Origin: Acidobacteriota bacterium
GTDB lineage: Bacteria; Acidobacteriota; Thermoanaerobaculia; Multivoradales; J023
Assembly: GCA_029263315.1 (NCBI GenBank)
Contig: JAJCXR010000006.1
Span: 1 to 33,828 of the forward strand
Direction of reading: 5' to 3'
DNA: 33,828 nt
The notes beneath the pieces were generated by a model that ran no database searches, had not been told where the DNA came from, and saw nothing but the letters and a program-made list of their open reading frames with translations. The position numbers were made by a program, and so were the translations under genes. Shown here in pieces: positions 1 through 7,345 of the stretch. Position 1 is the stretch's first letter. The number at the start of each line of letters is the position of its first letter.

Positions 1-5
1 AAACC

Positions 6-55
6 GGAGCCCGCCAGGGCCGCATTTGTTGGCACAGATGACCCCGACGGGCTCC
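6..55. repeat. 8-bp inverted repeat upstream of the transposon genes
   Basis: GGAGCCCG at 6-13 pairs exactly with CGGGCTCC at 48-55, with a 34-base loop. It lies just before the strong ribosome binding site of the first transposon gene. It could be a leader hairpin, a terminator of an upstream gene or part of the left transposon end. I cannot see the true left terminus, so the role is unknown. Confidence 0.35.
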
Positions 56-72
56 TCTACTAAGGAGTCCCC

Positions 73-620
73 ATGCTAAGCCTGCCAGGCATCGATCGCA
101 AGCGTTATGAGGAGTGGAGCCGGGGGCCTTCCCGACATTGAGGTGTCCGCGCTGCCCGTCGAGCATTCTGCGTCCGCATGGCGGGTACCGTCGGTATGTC
201 GATGGCCGCCGGCTGTGGATCCGTCGGGGTCGGTGCTCGAGCTGTGGTGTGACCCATGCGATTCTGCCCGAGGACGTGTGTGCCTATCGGGATCTGGCGT
301 TGGACACGCTGGTCACGGTGCTGGCAGCGGCTGGGCCGAGCGAGGCGGCGTGGGCTTTGGGGGATCCTAGCCCGGAGAACGTGCGCCGCGTTCGAGAATG
401 GCGGCGCTCGGCGTCGGGCGTGCGGTCGCGTCAGGGGGAGCGATCACTTCCCACGACGGGGTCGCCGTCGACGTGGTGGGAGCGGGGTATCCAGGCCTAT
501 GGGGATCTGGTGTCGTGGCGTCATCGGCAATGGGCTCAGGCGGGGTATTTCGTCACGCCGCTGCTCGGATTATTTCGCCATGGCCGACCTCCTGGGATGA
601 TCGCCGCAAGCTCAACATAA
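73..620 (+). CDS. DUF6431-like zinc-ribbon transposon protein, apparent -1 frameshift
   Basis: A short zinc-ribbon protein of the type (DUF6431) often found upstream of IS481/Mu-type transposases; its exact role in transposition is not known to me. The ribbon is formed by CPRC and CSSC, about 30 residues apart, followed by THAILPEDVCAYR. The gene seems split. An ATG at 73 has a strong Shine-Dalgarno (TAAGGAG at 60-66) but its frame closes at 139-141. The zinc-ribbon frame (from 108 to stop 618-620) has only a GTG at 114. A -1 shift in the run of five G at 122-126 joins them smoothly (EEWSRG then AFPTLRCPRC). This is either programmed frameshifting, as in many insertion sequences, or an inactivating or sequencing indel. 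The next gene is the transposase. Confidence 0.6.
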
Positions 621-699
621 GTTGGTAGTGTTCGAGTTGGCAGGGATTGTTCAGTCTCGGGTCGACGGGGAATGGACCTCGTTTTCGACTGGAGACACC

Positions 700-2052
700 A
701 TGGACGACGATCTACGTGACCAAATCGCCTTGTTTCGCTACGGAGTGATCGGCCCTCTGGTCAGCCGAATGCTGGCGCCTGGGGAAAAAGAACGCCTGTT
801 GAACGAGATCAGTGGGCAAGAATGGGAGATCCCCGGTACTCGCCGTCGGCGGATCGGCCGCTCGACAGCGCGGTATTGGATCGACCAATACGAGGCCCAT
901 GGCTTCGAGGGTCTGAAGCCGATTGCGCGCAAGGACAGGGGTCAATGCCGCGGCCTTTCCGACACGATCCAGGACTTGTTGTTGCGTTTGCGCAAGGCGC
1001 ACCCGGCCGTCCCGGTGACCCGTTTGCTGGATCTGGTGCGCGAGGCGGGCCCCCCTGGCACTCCGCGGTTGAGCCGCAGCACGGTCTACCGGTTCTTCGC
1101 TCACCAGGGCCGAGATCCGGCACAGGCGCCGGGCTCACCGTCGCGTCCGGACGCCCGCGCCTTCACCCACGAGCACATCAACGACCTGTGGATGGGCGAC
1201 GTGATGCACGGCCCCAAGCTCCAGGCCCCGGGGCGGTCCCAGGGCGATCGTACCTACTTGATCGCCTTGATCGACGACGCCTCGCGTTTGGTGCCCCATG
1301 CCGCCTTCTATCGCTCGGAGAACGCCGCTTGCTTGATCGATGCGTTGCGTCATGGATTCCTGCGCCGGGGCATACCGCGGCGGTTCTATTGTGACAACGG
1401 CTCAGCCTTTCGCACCCGCCACCTCGAGCTGGTGTGCGCGACGCTGAATCTGACCTTGATCCACTCGCGACCGCGGGAGCCCCGGGGGCGTGGCAAAATC
1501 GAGCGCTTCTTCCGTACTGTGCGCAGCACCTTTGTGCCCCTGCTCGAGGTCGCCCACCTGCAGGATCTCGCCCGATTGAACCGCGTTTTCTGGGCCTGGC
1601 TCGAGGGCGAATACCACGTCACGTCCCACGGTGGCCTCGACGACGGCCAGACACCTCTGGATCGTTTTCTCGCCGACAGCGCCTTGATCCGCTCCGCCCC
1701 GGAAGACCTCGACCGGCTCTTGCGCATGACCGTCAGTCGGCGGGTCGGCAAAGATCGCACCGTGCGACTCGACGGCCGTCTCTACGAGGCCCCCGACGGC
1801 TACGCTACCGAGACCGTCGACATCCTCTACGACCCGTACGATGCCACCGCCCCCGTGCATCTGAGGCGAAGAACAGAGCGCCGGGAGGTGCGCCTACGCC
1901 TGCTCGACCCCCTCCTCAATGCCCGGCGGCGGCCACCTCGATCCTCCCGAGCCGAGGAGCCCGTGCCCGAGCAGGCGCCGGCCGCCACCGGCATCCGCTA
2001 TCTTGACCTGCTCGCAAAGCGCCATTTCGACGAGCCGGAGGGCGATTCATGA
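700..2052 (+). CDS. DDE transposase (IS481/Mu/TniA-like, rve integrase core)
   Basis: Catalytic transposase that cuts the element ends and joins them to target DNA. Counting from the ATG at 700 (450 aa), residues 45-135 form helix-turn-helix DNA-binding segments. Residues 155-320 are an RNase H-like integrase core with the triad D167 (GDVMHGP), D232 (CDNGSAF) and E268 (KIERFFR), i.e. D-35-E. Residues 360-400 form a basic Mu-type C-terminal beta-barrel region. The frame is open back to 622, but the ATG at 700 has GGAG seven bases upstream and starts the conserved part. Its stop overlaps the ATPase start by ATGA, so the two are translationally coupled. The pairing with an AAA+ ATPase follows TniA/TniB and MuA/MuB logic. 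Confidence 0.88.
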   Translation: MDDDLRDQIALFRYGVIGPLVSRMLAPGEKERLLNEISGQEWEIPGTRRRRIGRSTARYWIDQYEAHGFEGLKPIARKDRGQCRGLSDTIQDLLLRLRKAHPAVPVTRLLDLVREAGPPGTPRLSRSTVYRFFAHQGRDPAQAPGSPSRPDARAFTHEHINDLWMGDVMHGPKLQAPGRSQGDRTYLIALIDDASRLVPHAAFYRSENAACLIDALRHGFLRRGIPRRFYCDNGSAFRTRHLELVCATLNLTLIHSRPREPRGRGKIERFFRTVRSTFVPLLEVAHLQDLARLNRVFWAWLEGEYHVTSHGGLDDGQTPLDRFLADSALIRSAPEDLDRLLRMTVSRRVGKDRTVRLDGRLYEAPDGYATETVDILYDPYDATAPVHLRRRTERREVRLRLLDPLLNARRRPPRSSRAEEPVPEQAPAATGIRYLDLLAKRHFDEPEGDS

Positions 2053-2852
2053 GCTATCTACAGCGCTTCGGCTTCACCCATCTGCCCTTCCATCGCGACC
2101 TCGACAGCAACCAGCTCTTTCGTGTCCCCGAGCTCGATGAGCTGCACGCCCGACTCCTGTTTCTCGTCGAGCATCAGGCCCTCGGCCTGCTCACCGGAGA
2201 GCCCGGCTGCGGCAAGTCCACCGCCCTGACACGCCTGCGCGACGACCTGCATCCCGAGCAGGTGCGCATTCTCTACCTCTCCGACACCCTCGGCACCGCC
2301 CGAGAGCTCTGTGCTTCCATCGCCCTCGAGCTCGGCATCGAACCCTGTCAGTCCCGCGTCCGCATGCTCCGAGACATTCAGCACGAAATCCAGCGCTTGG
2401 CCGAAGAGCGCCGCCTCGATGTCCTGCTGCTGATCGACGAAGCCCAGGGATTGCGCAACGACGTGCTCACCCTCCTGCCCCAACTCAGAAACTTCCACTG
2501 GGATCAAAGGCCACCCCTGGCTATCCTCCTCGCCGGACAGACCGGGCTGCGCCAGAAGCTCCGCCTCGCCCATCTCGAACCGCTCGATCAGCGCATCACC
2601 TTGCGCTACCACTTGCGGGGACTCGACCGAGAGCAGACCGAAGCCTACCTGTTGCATCGTCTCCGCCTCGCCGGAGTCGATCGACCCCTGTTCTCAGCCG
2701 ATGCGATCGAGGCGCTGCACACCGCCACGGCCGGAGTCATGCGCCGCATCGACGGCCTCACCCACCAGGCCCTAGCCCTCGCCGCCACCCAGGGTACCCA
2801 GGCGATCAACGCCGAGCACGTCCGACAGGCGGCTCAAGAGCAGAGGGGCTGA
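2049..2852 (+). CDS. AAA+ transposition ATPase (TniB/MuB/ExeA-like)
   Basis: Regulator ATPase that in TniB/MuB systems selects target DNA and activates the DDE transposase. The 267-aa protein opens with YLQRFGFTHLPFHRD, typical of ExeA/TniB-like proteins. Walker A is GEPGCGKST (50-58) and Walker B is VLLLIDEAQ (125-133). Sensor-type sequence LAILLAGQTGLRQKL follows at about 157-171, then a helical lid (160-260). It overlaps the transposase by four bases and is followed four bases later by a small ORF. The order transposase-ATPase matches Tn5053/Tn7-like elements. I see no TniQ, resolvase or TnsA homologue inside the window. Confidence 0.88.
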   Translation: MSYLQRFGFTHLPFHRDLDSNQLFRVPELDELHARLLFLVEHQALGLLTGEPGCGKSTALTRLRDDLHPEQVRILYLSDTLGTARELCASIALELGIEPCQSRVRMLRDIQHEIQRLAEERRLDVLLLIDEAQGLRNDVLTLLPQLRNFHWDQRPPLAILLAGQTGLRQKLRLAHLEPLDQRITLRYHLRGLDREQTEAYLLHRLRLAGVDRPLFSADAIEALHTATAGVMRRIDGLTHQALALAATQGTQAINAEHVRQAAQEQRG

Positions 2853-2856
2853 GCTC

Positions 2857-3117
2857 ATGGCAGAAGAAACCCCAAACGTCTCGATCGACGACCTGATGGC
2901 CTACCTGAAGCGCATCCCAGGCTATGGCTTCGAGCCCAAAATCGATGCCGATTTCGCCGAAGAGTTGCTCGAAGACTTCGCCGCGCTCGACGTGCTGGAA
3001 GAAGTCAAATCCTTTCGTTGGTACCACGACAACCGCCCTGCCAAGCATGTCAAAAGCGTCCGGCTGGCCCTGCGGCGATGGCTGGCTCGGACCCTCACCC
3101 GTCGTCTCGAATTCTGA
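2857..3117 (+). CDS. Small fourth transposon protein, unknown function
   Basis: An 86-aa protein whose ATG follows the ATPase stop by four bases, with AGGGG as ribosome binding site inside the end of the ATPase gene. The N-terminal 60 residues are acidic and helical (DDLMAYLKRIPGYGFEPK, then DADFAEELLEDFAALD). The last 30 are strongly basic (RLALRRWLARTLTRRLEF). That acidic-then-basic layout would suit a small DNA-binding or adaptor protein. I do not recognise a family. The tight coupling and position inside the element support a real transposon gene rather than a chance ORF. Confidence 0.65.
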   Translation: MAEETPNVSIDDLMAYLKRIPGYGFEPKIDADFAEELLEDFAALDVLEEVKSFRWYHDNRPAKHVKSVRLALRRWLARTLTRRLEF

Positions 3118-3160
3118 GCGCCGGGCCTTTCTGGTGTCTTGCTCACCCCCTCGTTTTTCT

Positions 3161-3230
3161 CCCGTCCTCGGCTTTCTTTTTTCCATGGCGGTGCTCGGAC
3201 CGCCACATAATTTTCTGAGCCGAGGACGGG
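3161..3230. repeat. Nested hairpin near the right end of the transposon
   Basis: A perfect 13-bp inverted repeat, CCCGTCCTCGGCT (3161-3173) and AGCCGAGGACGGG (3218-3230), encloses a smaller perfect hairpin GGCGGT-GCTCGG-ACCGCC (3187-3204) and a T-rich run (3172-3182). It lies between the last transposon gene and the terminus. It may terminate transcription leaving the element or be a protein-binding site. Confidence 0.6.
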
Positions 3231-3348
3231 ATGAAGTGTGTCCCACTTTGCGTGGCCGGCGGTGAAGCGGGGCATATTGAGGAGTTTCGAAGCCAGCGTC
3301 GGCGAAAGAGTGTGCGAATGTCCCGGCGGAGAAGGGTGGTGATTTACA
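3231..3348. mobile_element. Right end of the Mu/Tn7-type transposon, with subterminal repeats
   Basis: Read inward on the minus strand, the terminus at 3348 starts TGTAAATCACCACC, the TGT start expected for Mu/Tn7/Tn5053-type ends. The terminase-like reading frame breaks at exactly this base. Two related motifs lie inside: CTTCTCCGCCGG then ACATTCGCACAC (about 3312-3332), and CTTCACCGCCGG then a run ending GGGACACAC (about 3236-3272). They look like transposase binding repeats. The left end is not in the window. Confidence 0.6.
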
Positions 3349-3596
3349 GCGCCGACGCCGGTGGCATCGACATAGACCTGTGGGGCTTGGCCTGCCCTTT
3401 GATGGACGCTGGCCACTACGGTCCTGATTCTCCTGGCGATCTCGGGGTAGGGGGTGCCGAGAGAGACCCGTTCCAGGTGACGAATCCAGTAGTGGACATC
3501 TGACGTCGTCCCCAGGTTGAGCTGCTGGGCCTCGGCGACGCAGATGGCCGTGGGGTCTCGCTTCTGTCCGACATCGATGCCGATCAGAGGTCCCAT
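3349..3596 (-). pseudogene. 5' fragment of a terminase-like phage gene cut by the transposon
   Basis: The frame starting at the ATG at 3596 gives MGPLIGIDVGQKRDPTAICV, then HYWIRHLERVSLGTPYPEIA and a VYVDATGVGA strand. This is the RNase H-like fold seen in proteins annotated as terminase large subunit nuclease domains or similar phage proteins. About 82 residues remain. After VDATGVGA the similarity stops and the sequence becomes the TGTAAATC transposon end, so the rest should lie to the left of the transposon, outside the window. The frame stays open into the transposon only by chance. The start overlaps the end of a small upstream ORF. Confidence 0.6.
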
Positions 3597-3703
3597 GCTT
3601 CGACCTCCTCTTCGAATGCTCGCTGGACATCCTCACGCCCGAAGGGTTGGGTGGTGGCGTCGGACACCGTCCCCAACACCGTGTGGCACACCGTCCATGA
3701 CAC
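3584..3703 (-). CDS. Possible short ORF upstream of the terminase-like fragment
   Basis: A 39-aa frame from a GTG at 3703, ending REDVQRAFEEEVEAWDL, whose stop lies inside the first codons of the terminase-like gene (13-base overlap). The acidic helical end and the overlap suggest the tail of an upstream phage gene rather than a complete protein. A stop directly upstream shows that any larger gene is broken. Weak evidence. Confidence 0.25.
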   Translation of the reverse strand: MSWTVCHTVLGTVSDATTQPFGREDVQRAFEEEVEAWDL

Positions 3704-4570
3704 CCGTGTCGTGCATCACATGGTTGGCACCGTCCAGAGCGCCGTCTGGTAGGGCTGTCAACGGCTTCCGAGCAGTGCTGAATCCTGGCGACCACCCGCA
3801 CTTTGAATATCATCGCCACACGCGGACGCCGTGTCGCTCGTCGTTCTTGGAGTCGTTGTCCCGGTCGCAAGGGCAGGTTGGCCAATCGAGATCAAGGGAA
3901 CAAGGCATGGGATTGTCTGGGAGCCGTGAGACGCTTCTGATCAGCGGAGTCTGTGGTGACTGTCCGCCGATCGTGGCCACGGGGGGAGGGAGTCCAGTTT
4001 GGTCGTTTTTTTGAGTAGTCAAAAATTTCTTAGCACTCGGGTTCGAATCTTTCAACGTAATTTCTGGTCATTCCGACCGGAATTCGACGCGTCATGGTCT
4101 GTTCTGGCTTTGAGATTGAAAGGTTAAGTAATTGATGGGTAGAGATTTACTGGTTCCGTATAGCACTCTTAGGTCTAGAGGCGTGGATGGGCCGGTTCCC
4201 CCAAAATCGGTTTTAGAGCGTTTCCAGAATGCAAACACTGGTGCAAACTGAAACCGGCATCGAAGGGCCTGGCCAGATTGGTCATTCTGACCCTGTCGAG
4301 CTGAGGTTGGTGGAGGCAGATCGAGATCTGAGGAAATCGAAATCACCGACTTGGGGTGGCTCTGGTGGGACTGGTTCTCGGGCCTGGATTCGGTCTTGGA
4401 GTGCCGAGGAGGCTGGAGTTGTTGACCGGAGTGCTGGAGGCGATGGCTCTGATGGACTAGGTCGAGTTCGTTGGCAGGTTGGTTGGGCTGGGGCTTGGCC
4501 TCCAAGCCATCGATGAGAGTCTCTGGAGCTCAGGAATTTGGTGGATGGTCTGGGATGCCTCCAGACAGAA

Positions 4571-4622
4571 AAAGACCTGCCCCCGAATCCCACCAGGGCG
4601 GTGAAATTCGGAGCAGATCTTT
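4571..4622. repeat. Hairpin, copy 1 of dispersed structured repeat
   Basis: AAAGACCTGC (4571-4580) faces GCAGATCTTT (4613-4622) with one G-T mismatch. An inner stem CGAAT (4584-4588) / ATTCG (4606-4610) extends it. The same structure recurs in perfect form at 5611-5664. Confidence 0.5.
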
Positions 4623-4710
4623 GCTCAGTGATTTGGGAAGCAGCTCTGGCCGGGCATCAGACAGGATTCAAGAAATTCTCTACATGCACACGCGAGGGCC
4701 TAACGTTTGT

Positions 4711-4760
4711 GGGTCGGCGCTGGGGGCGTCGTTCCTGGTAATACTCCGTCGTTTCTGGGG
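4711..4760. repeat. Dispersed repeat block, copy A
   Basis: GGTCGGCGCTGGGGGCGTCG followed by TTCCTGGTAATACTCCGTCG and TTTCTGG. It recurs almost unchanged at 5752-5801 and in diverged form at about 6850-6905. Confidence 0.7.
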
Positions 4761-5610
4761 CCGTCTGGGAGCACCAAGCCCTGAACAACAGCGCACTTGC
4801 GCAGCTCCACCAACCATCGGCCGGCGTCCGATCGTGAAATGGGCGCCGCCTCCCCGCCTTCATGCCTGGACCATGCCCTCGATATCCCTTGAGTTGTCAA
4901 AGAGCCGTCTGGTCGGGTTGCCCGCCTGCTCTCGGAGTCGTCCGTCCCGGCTGCAAGCGTAGGTTGGCTGATCGAGATCGTGATTCCAAGGAATGCAATT
5001 TCCCGGATTGCGATCTCTTGTGATCTGTCGAACTCGTGGCAACTCCTGGCTGGGGTGTTGCCACGGTGGGGGCGAGGGGAGATGGGTCATTTTGTCTTTT
5101 TTTTGGGCACTCAAAAGTCTCTTTGCGCTCTGACCTTCGATTTTCCTGGTTCTTCCGCCCCCGATCGGCGAGGTGGCAACTCATGAGTTCGGCAGTCACC
5201 GGTCTCTAAGCTGCTGATTTGTTTATAACTTAGAGTTATCTAAGGTGTCCCTGGGTTCGGAATCCGACGGCTGGTCGGCAGCCCGAAAAGGATTTCATAG
5301 GGTTTCGAAACTGCTAACTCTGGCGCTAACAGGATGGCGGCTCAATCACCGGCATCCGATGGGTCCATCTGACCCAGAGCACCGTGCCAGCTTCCACCGG
5401 CAGGGATTGAAGGCTTGGGGCGTCTAGCCGATAGTAGATTTGCCCCAGAGGTGCCGTTGGAGGTGATGTCGAAGGCCGGTCCTTCCGGTCTGACTCTTGC
5501 TGGCCACCAAGAATGCCCGAGAGCTACCTTTGTCCGGTCCCAACTCTGCTGGGCTGGCGATCCTGGCCGGTGGATTCTCTTGGCTTGGGGCCTGGGTCTC
5601 CCCAAACAGA

Positions 5611-5664
5611 AAAGATCTGCCCTCGAATCTCGCCGGGGTTGGCGATCATTGAGGGCAGATCTTT
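5611..5664. repeat. Hairpin, copy 2: perfect 14-bp inverted repeat
   Basis: AAAGATCTGCCCTC (5611-5624) and GAGGGCAGATCTTT (5651-5664) are perfect complements. The 26-base loop holds a second stem, CGCC-GGGGTT-GGCG. Flanking A and T runs make it terminator-like in both directions. It could be a bidirectional terminator or the core of a mobile repeat. Confidence 0.6.
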
Positions 5665-5751
5665 GTTGTGGCTCTTGGGAGCTGCGGTCGAGGAGGGTTT
5701 GATGGTTCGAAAGACTTGCCTTACGCGTACTCGCGACGCCGCAACGTTCTG

Positions 5752-5801
5752 CGGTCGGCGCTGGGGGCGTCGTTTCTGATAATACTCCGTCGTTTCTGGA
5801 G
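5752..5801. repeat. Dispersed repeat block, copy B
   Basis: Near-identical to 4711-4760. It continues as GAGTGGAAGATGGCG, which matches GAGTAGAAGATAGCG of the third copy, and it abuts the 3' end of the hydrolase gene. Confidence 0.7.
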
Positions 5802-5821
5802 TGGAAGATGGCGTCGGGGGG

Positions 5822-6655
5822 CTATCTGGCTTCTGACATGACCTCGGCGAAGAAGCTCTGGAGAATCGGGTTCAGCCACCCCGCTCGACCTCGCAAAGTC
5901 TCGTGGTCGGTACCTGGCAGGACCAGCAGTCGAGCTCGTGGAATCGTACGAAACATCTCCACTAAGTGCTCGACCGGCACGTCGTGGTCGCCACCGATGA
6001 CCAGAACAGGTGCGGTGATTCGCTGCAGGTCTTCGACTGGCCAATCTTCGAAACCCAGCCACATTTTTTTGAGACGCTCAAGAACGATCGGCCAGTGCTC
6101 GGGACCGTCGGGAGAGAGCTCCTCGTAGCGTTTCCGGGATTCGACCGGCCAGTCGTACGGATCAGAGGTGCGGACCCACTCCATGGCATCCAAATCCATT
6201 CCGGTACGGGAGACGATGGCTCCTGACACTGCCACCCTGCGAACCAACTCGGGATGGCGGATGGCAAGCTGCAACCCCACGTTGCCTCCGTCGCTATGGC
6301 CGACGATGTCGACCCGCCCGCTTCCGAGCTGGCGAAGCAAGGCCGCCGTGTCGTCTGCCATCTGCTGGTAGCTGAAGGGGCGGCTCGGAGAGTCGGCAGT
6401 ACGGCCGTGGCCCATCTGCTCCACGGCGATGATCCGGCGGTGCGCGGCGAAGAACGGCAGCTGCTCGGAAAAGGTTCCATCGATCGTGCTGGTTCCGCCG
6501 TGCAAAAGCAGCAGCGGTGCTCCCTCCCCGTGTATCTGGTAATACATCCGCAGATCGTTGACTTCGGCGTATTTTCCTTGAGCGATGCCTGGGGCCGGCA
6601 CGGCGAGGTGTGAGAGCAGACCGGCTGCGCCAAGGAGGGCAAGACGAAAGACCAT
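5822..6655 (-). CDS. Secreted alpha/beta-fold hydrolase
   Basis: A 277-aa serine hydrolase of the alpha/beta superfamily with an N-terminal signal peptide (about 1-25, cleavage near GIAQ|GKYA), so it probably acts outside the cytoplasm. The oxyanion strand is LLLLHGGTSTIDG (48-60). The nucleophile elbow is GHSDGG with S121. The acid is D223 or D225 in GGDHDVP, and the catalytic histidine is H251 in PGTDHE. A cap covers roughly 145-210. The substrate cannot be told: esterase, lactonase or haloperoxidase-like relatives are all possible. The ATG at 6655 has GAGGAAA eight bases upstream. It is a single gene, with a dispersed repeat directly after its stop. Confidence 0.9.
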   Translation of the reverse strand: MVFRLALLGAAGLLSHLAVPAPGIAQGKYAEVNDLRMYYQIHGEGAPLLLLHGGTSTIDGTFSEQLPFFAAHRRIIAVEQMGHGRTADSPSRPFSYQQMADDTAALLRQLGSGRVDIVGHSDGGNVGLQLAIRHPELVRRVAVSGAIVSRTGMDLDAMEWVRTSDPYDWPVESRKRYEELSPDGPEHWPIVLERLKKMWLGFEDWPVEDLQRITAPVLVIGGDHDVPVEHLVEMFRTIPRARLLVLPGTDHETLRGRAGWLNPILQSFFAEVMSEAR

Positions 6656-6837
6656 GCGATGTTTCCTCGCGATTCTTCAGGAGATTCTCGGGACCGAAGG
6701 CTGGAAACCATGCCGCAGCGTGGTTACGCGGAGCAAGGTCGGCCGGAATGTCACTCCTGACCGCCCTGAATTTGTTCCGGCAGCGACAGAGTCCGAACGC
6801 CCAAATTCTAGTATAGCGCGCCACCCAGATGGCCATA

Positions 6838-6930
6838 TTCTCGAGGGCACCTTGGCGCTGGGGCCTTCGTTCCTGGCGAGACTCGACTCGGCCGTTTCTA
6901 GAGTAGAAGATAGCGAGGTGGAGGCACTGG
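6838..6930. repeat. Dispersed repeat block, diverged copy C
   Basis: TTGGCGCTGGGGCCTTCGTTCC and, after a gap, CCGTTTCTAGAGTAGAAGA align with blocks A and B. The 6656-7043 interval otherwise holds no gene that I can see. Confidence 0.5.
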
Positions 6931-6945
6931 GGGGCGTGCAGACGC

Positions 6946-6976
6946 GGAAAACCCTCCCGGGCCGGGTGGCCGGGAG
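6946..6976 (-). terminator. Possible intrinsic terminator (minus strand)
   Basis: CTCCCGG (6954-6960) and CCGGGAG (6970-6976) form a 7-bp stem. On the minus strand the stem is followed by GGTTTTCC. It lies downstream of the Excalibur gene. Confidence 0.4.
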
Positions 6977-7043
6977 AGTCTTGCAGGGCTTGGGCAGCTG
7001 GTGGGTGGCTTCAGGTGGCGAGGATCTCGGCGGATTCTGAGGT

Positions 7044-7072
7044 ATCAAAAGGCGAAGCCTGGCCTCTTTGAT
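7044..7072 (-). terminator. Possible terminator of the Excalibur-domain gene
   Basis: ATCAAAAGG (7044-7052) pairs with CCTCTTTGAT (7063-7072) with one bulged base. It lies just after the stop of the minus-strand gene at 7091. The flanking T-rich sequence is better in the plus direction, so direction is uncertain. Confidence 0.35.
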
Positions 7073-7090
7073 TTCTTGTAGAAGCTTGCG

Positions 7091-7345
7091 CTATCCACAC
7101 CACTGGCTCTCGCAGGGAACCCCGTCGTGGTCGCCATCCATTTTTGTGTTCGGACAATTCCTGATGAAGAATATGGCTTCCGCACAGGAAGTCATTTGTG
7201 AACAGTGTTCCCTGCCGTCGCATATGAAGTTGCTGGAGTCGGCCTCCAAGAGCCGGTCCGGCTGCACAGCTTGAGAGTCTTGGTAGTACTGGTTCCCATA
7301 CCAACCTAGGGCAACCACAGCCGCTACTAGAAGGAGCTTTTTCAT
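7091..7345 (-). CDS. Small secreted/anchored Excalibur calcium-binding domain protein
   Basis: An 84-aa protein with an N-terminal hydrophobic segment (MKKLLLVAAVVALGWYG), a signal peptide or membrane anchor. Residues 41-83 form an Excalibur domain: six cysteines (C42, C48, C54, C64, C78, C83) and a DGDHDG loop (D70, D72, D74) followed by VPCESQWC. The domain is an EF-hand-like calcium loop in a Cys-stapled fold, placing the protein in the envelope or outside. The domain usually sits at the end of nucleases or surface proteins, whereas here it is nearly the whole protein. The ATG at 7345 has AAGGAAA five bases upstream. Its partner is unknown. Confidence 0.85.
   Translation of the reverse strand: MKKLLLVAAVVALGWYGNQYYQDSQAVQPDRLLEADSSNFICDGREHCSQMTSCAEAIFFIRNCPNTKMDGDHDGVPCESQWCG

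Larger units (their letters stand above)
3710..5821. repeat. Gene-poor stretch made of two degenerate ~1.05-1.1 kb repeat units
   Basis: No ORF here shows a recognisable protein, a good ribosome binding site or conserved spacing. Several blocks recur about 1.05-1.1 kb apart. The 3850-4035 block (GGAGTCGT..GTCCCGG.., AGGTTGG.., a T-run then CACTC) recurs at 4932-5125. ACCGGCATC.. before a TCTGACCC block at 4253 recurs at 5348. CAGAAAAAGACCTGC at 4566 recurs as CAGAAAAGATCTGC at 5607. GGTCGGCGCTGGGGGCGTCG at 4711 recurs at 5752. The copies are diverged, so the duplication is old. Confidence 0.6.

Noticed and set aside
2922..3596. A full 224-aa terminase-like protein
   Set aside because: Only the first ~82 residues resemble the family. 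Beyond 3348 the frame runs through the transposon end and antisense to the 86-aa gene.
3810..4055. Small ORFs in the 3.7-5.7 kb gene-poor stretch
   Set aside because: Products are Ser/Arg/Pro-rich, lack ribosome binding sites, and are not conserved between the two repeat units.
3710..5821. CRISPR array
   Set aside because: Repeats are long, few and diverged, with no regular short repeat-spacer pattern; no cas gene is present.
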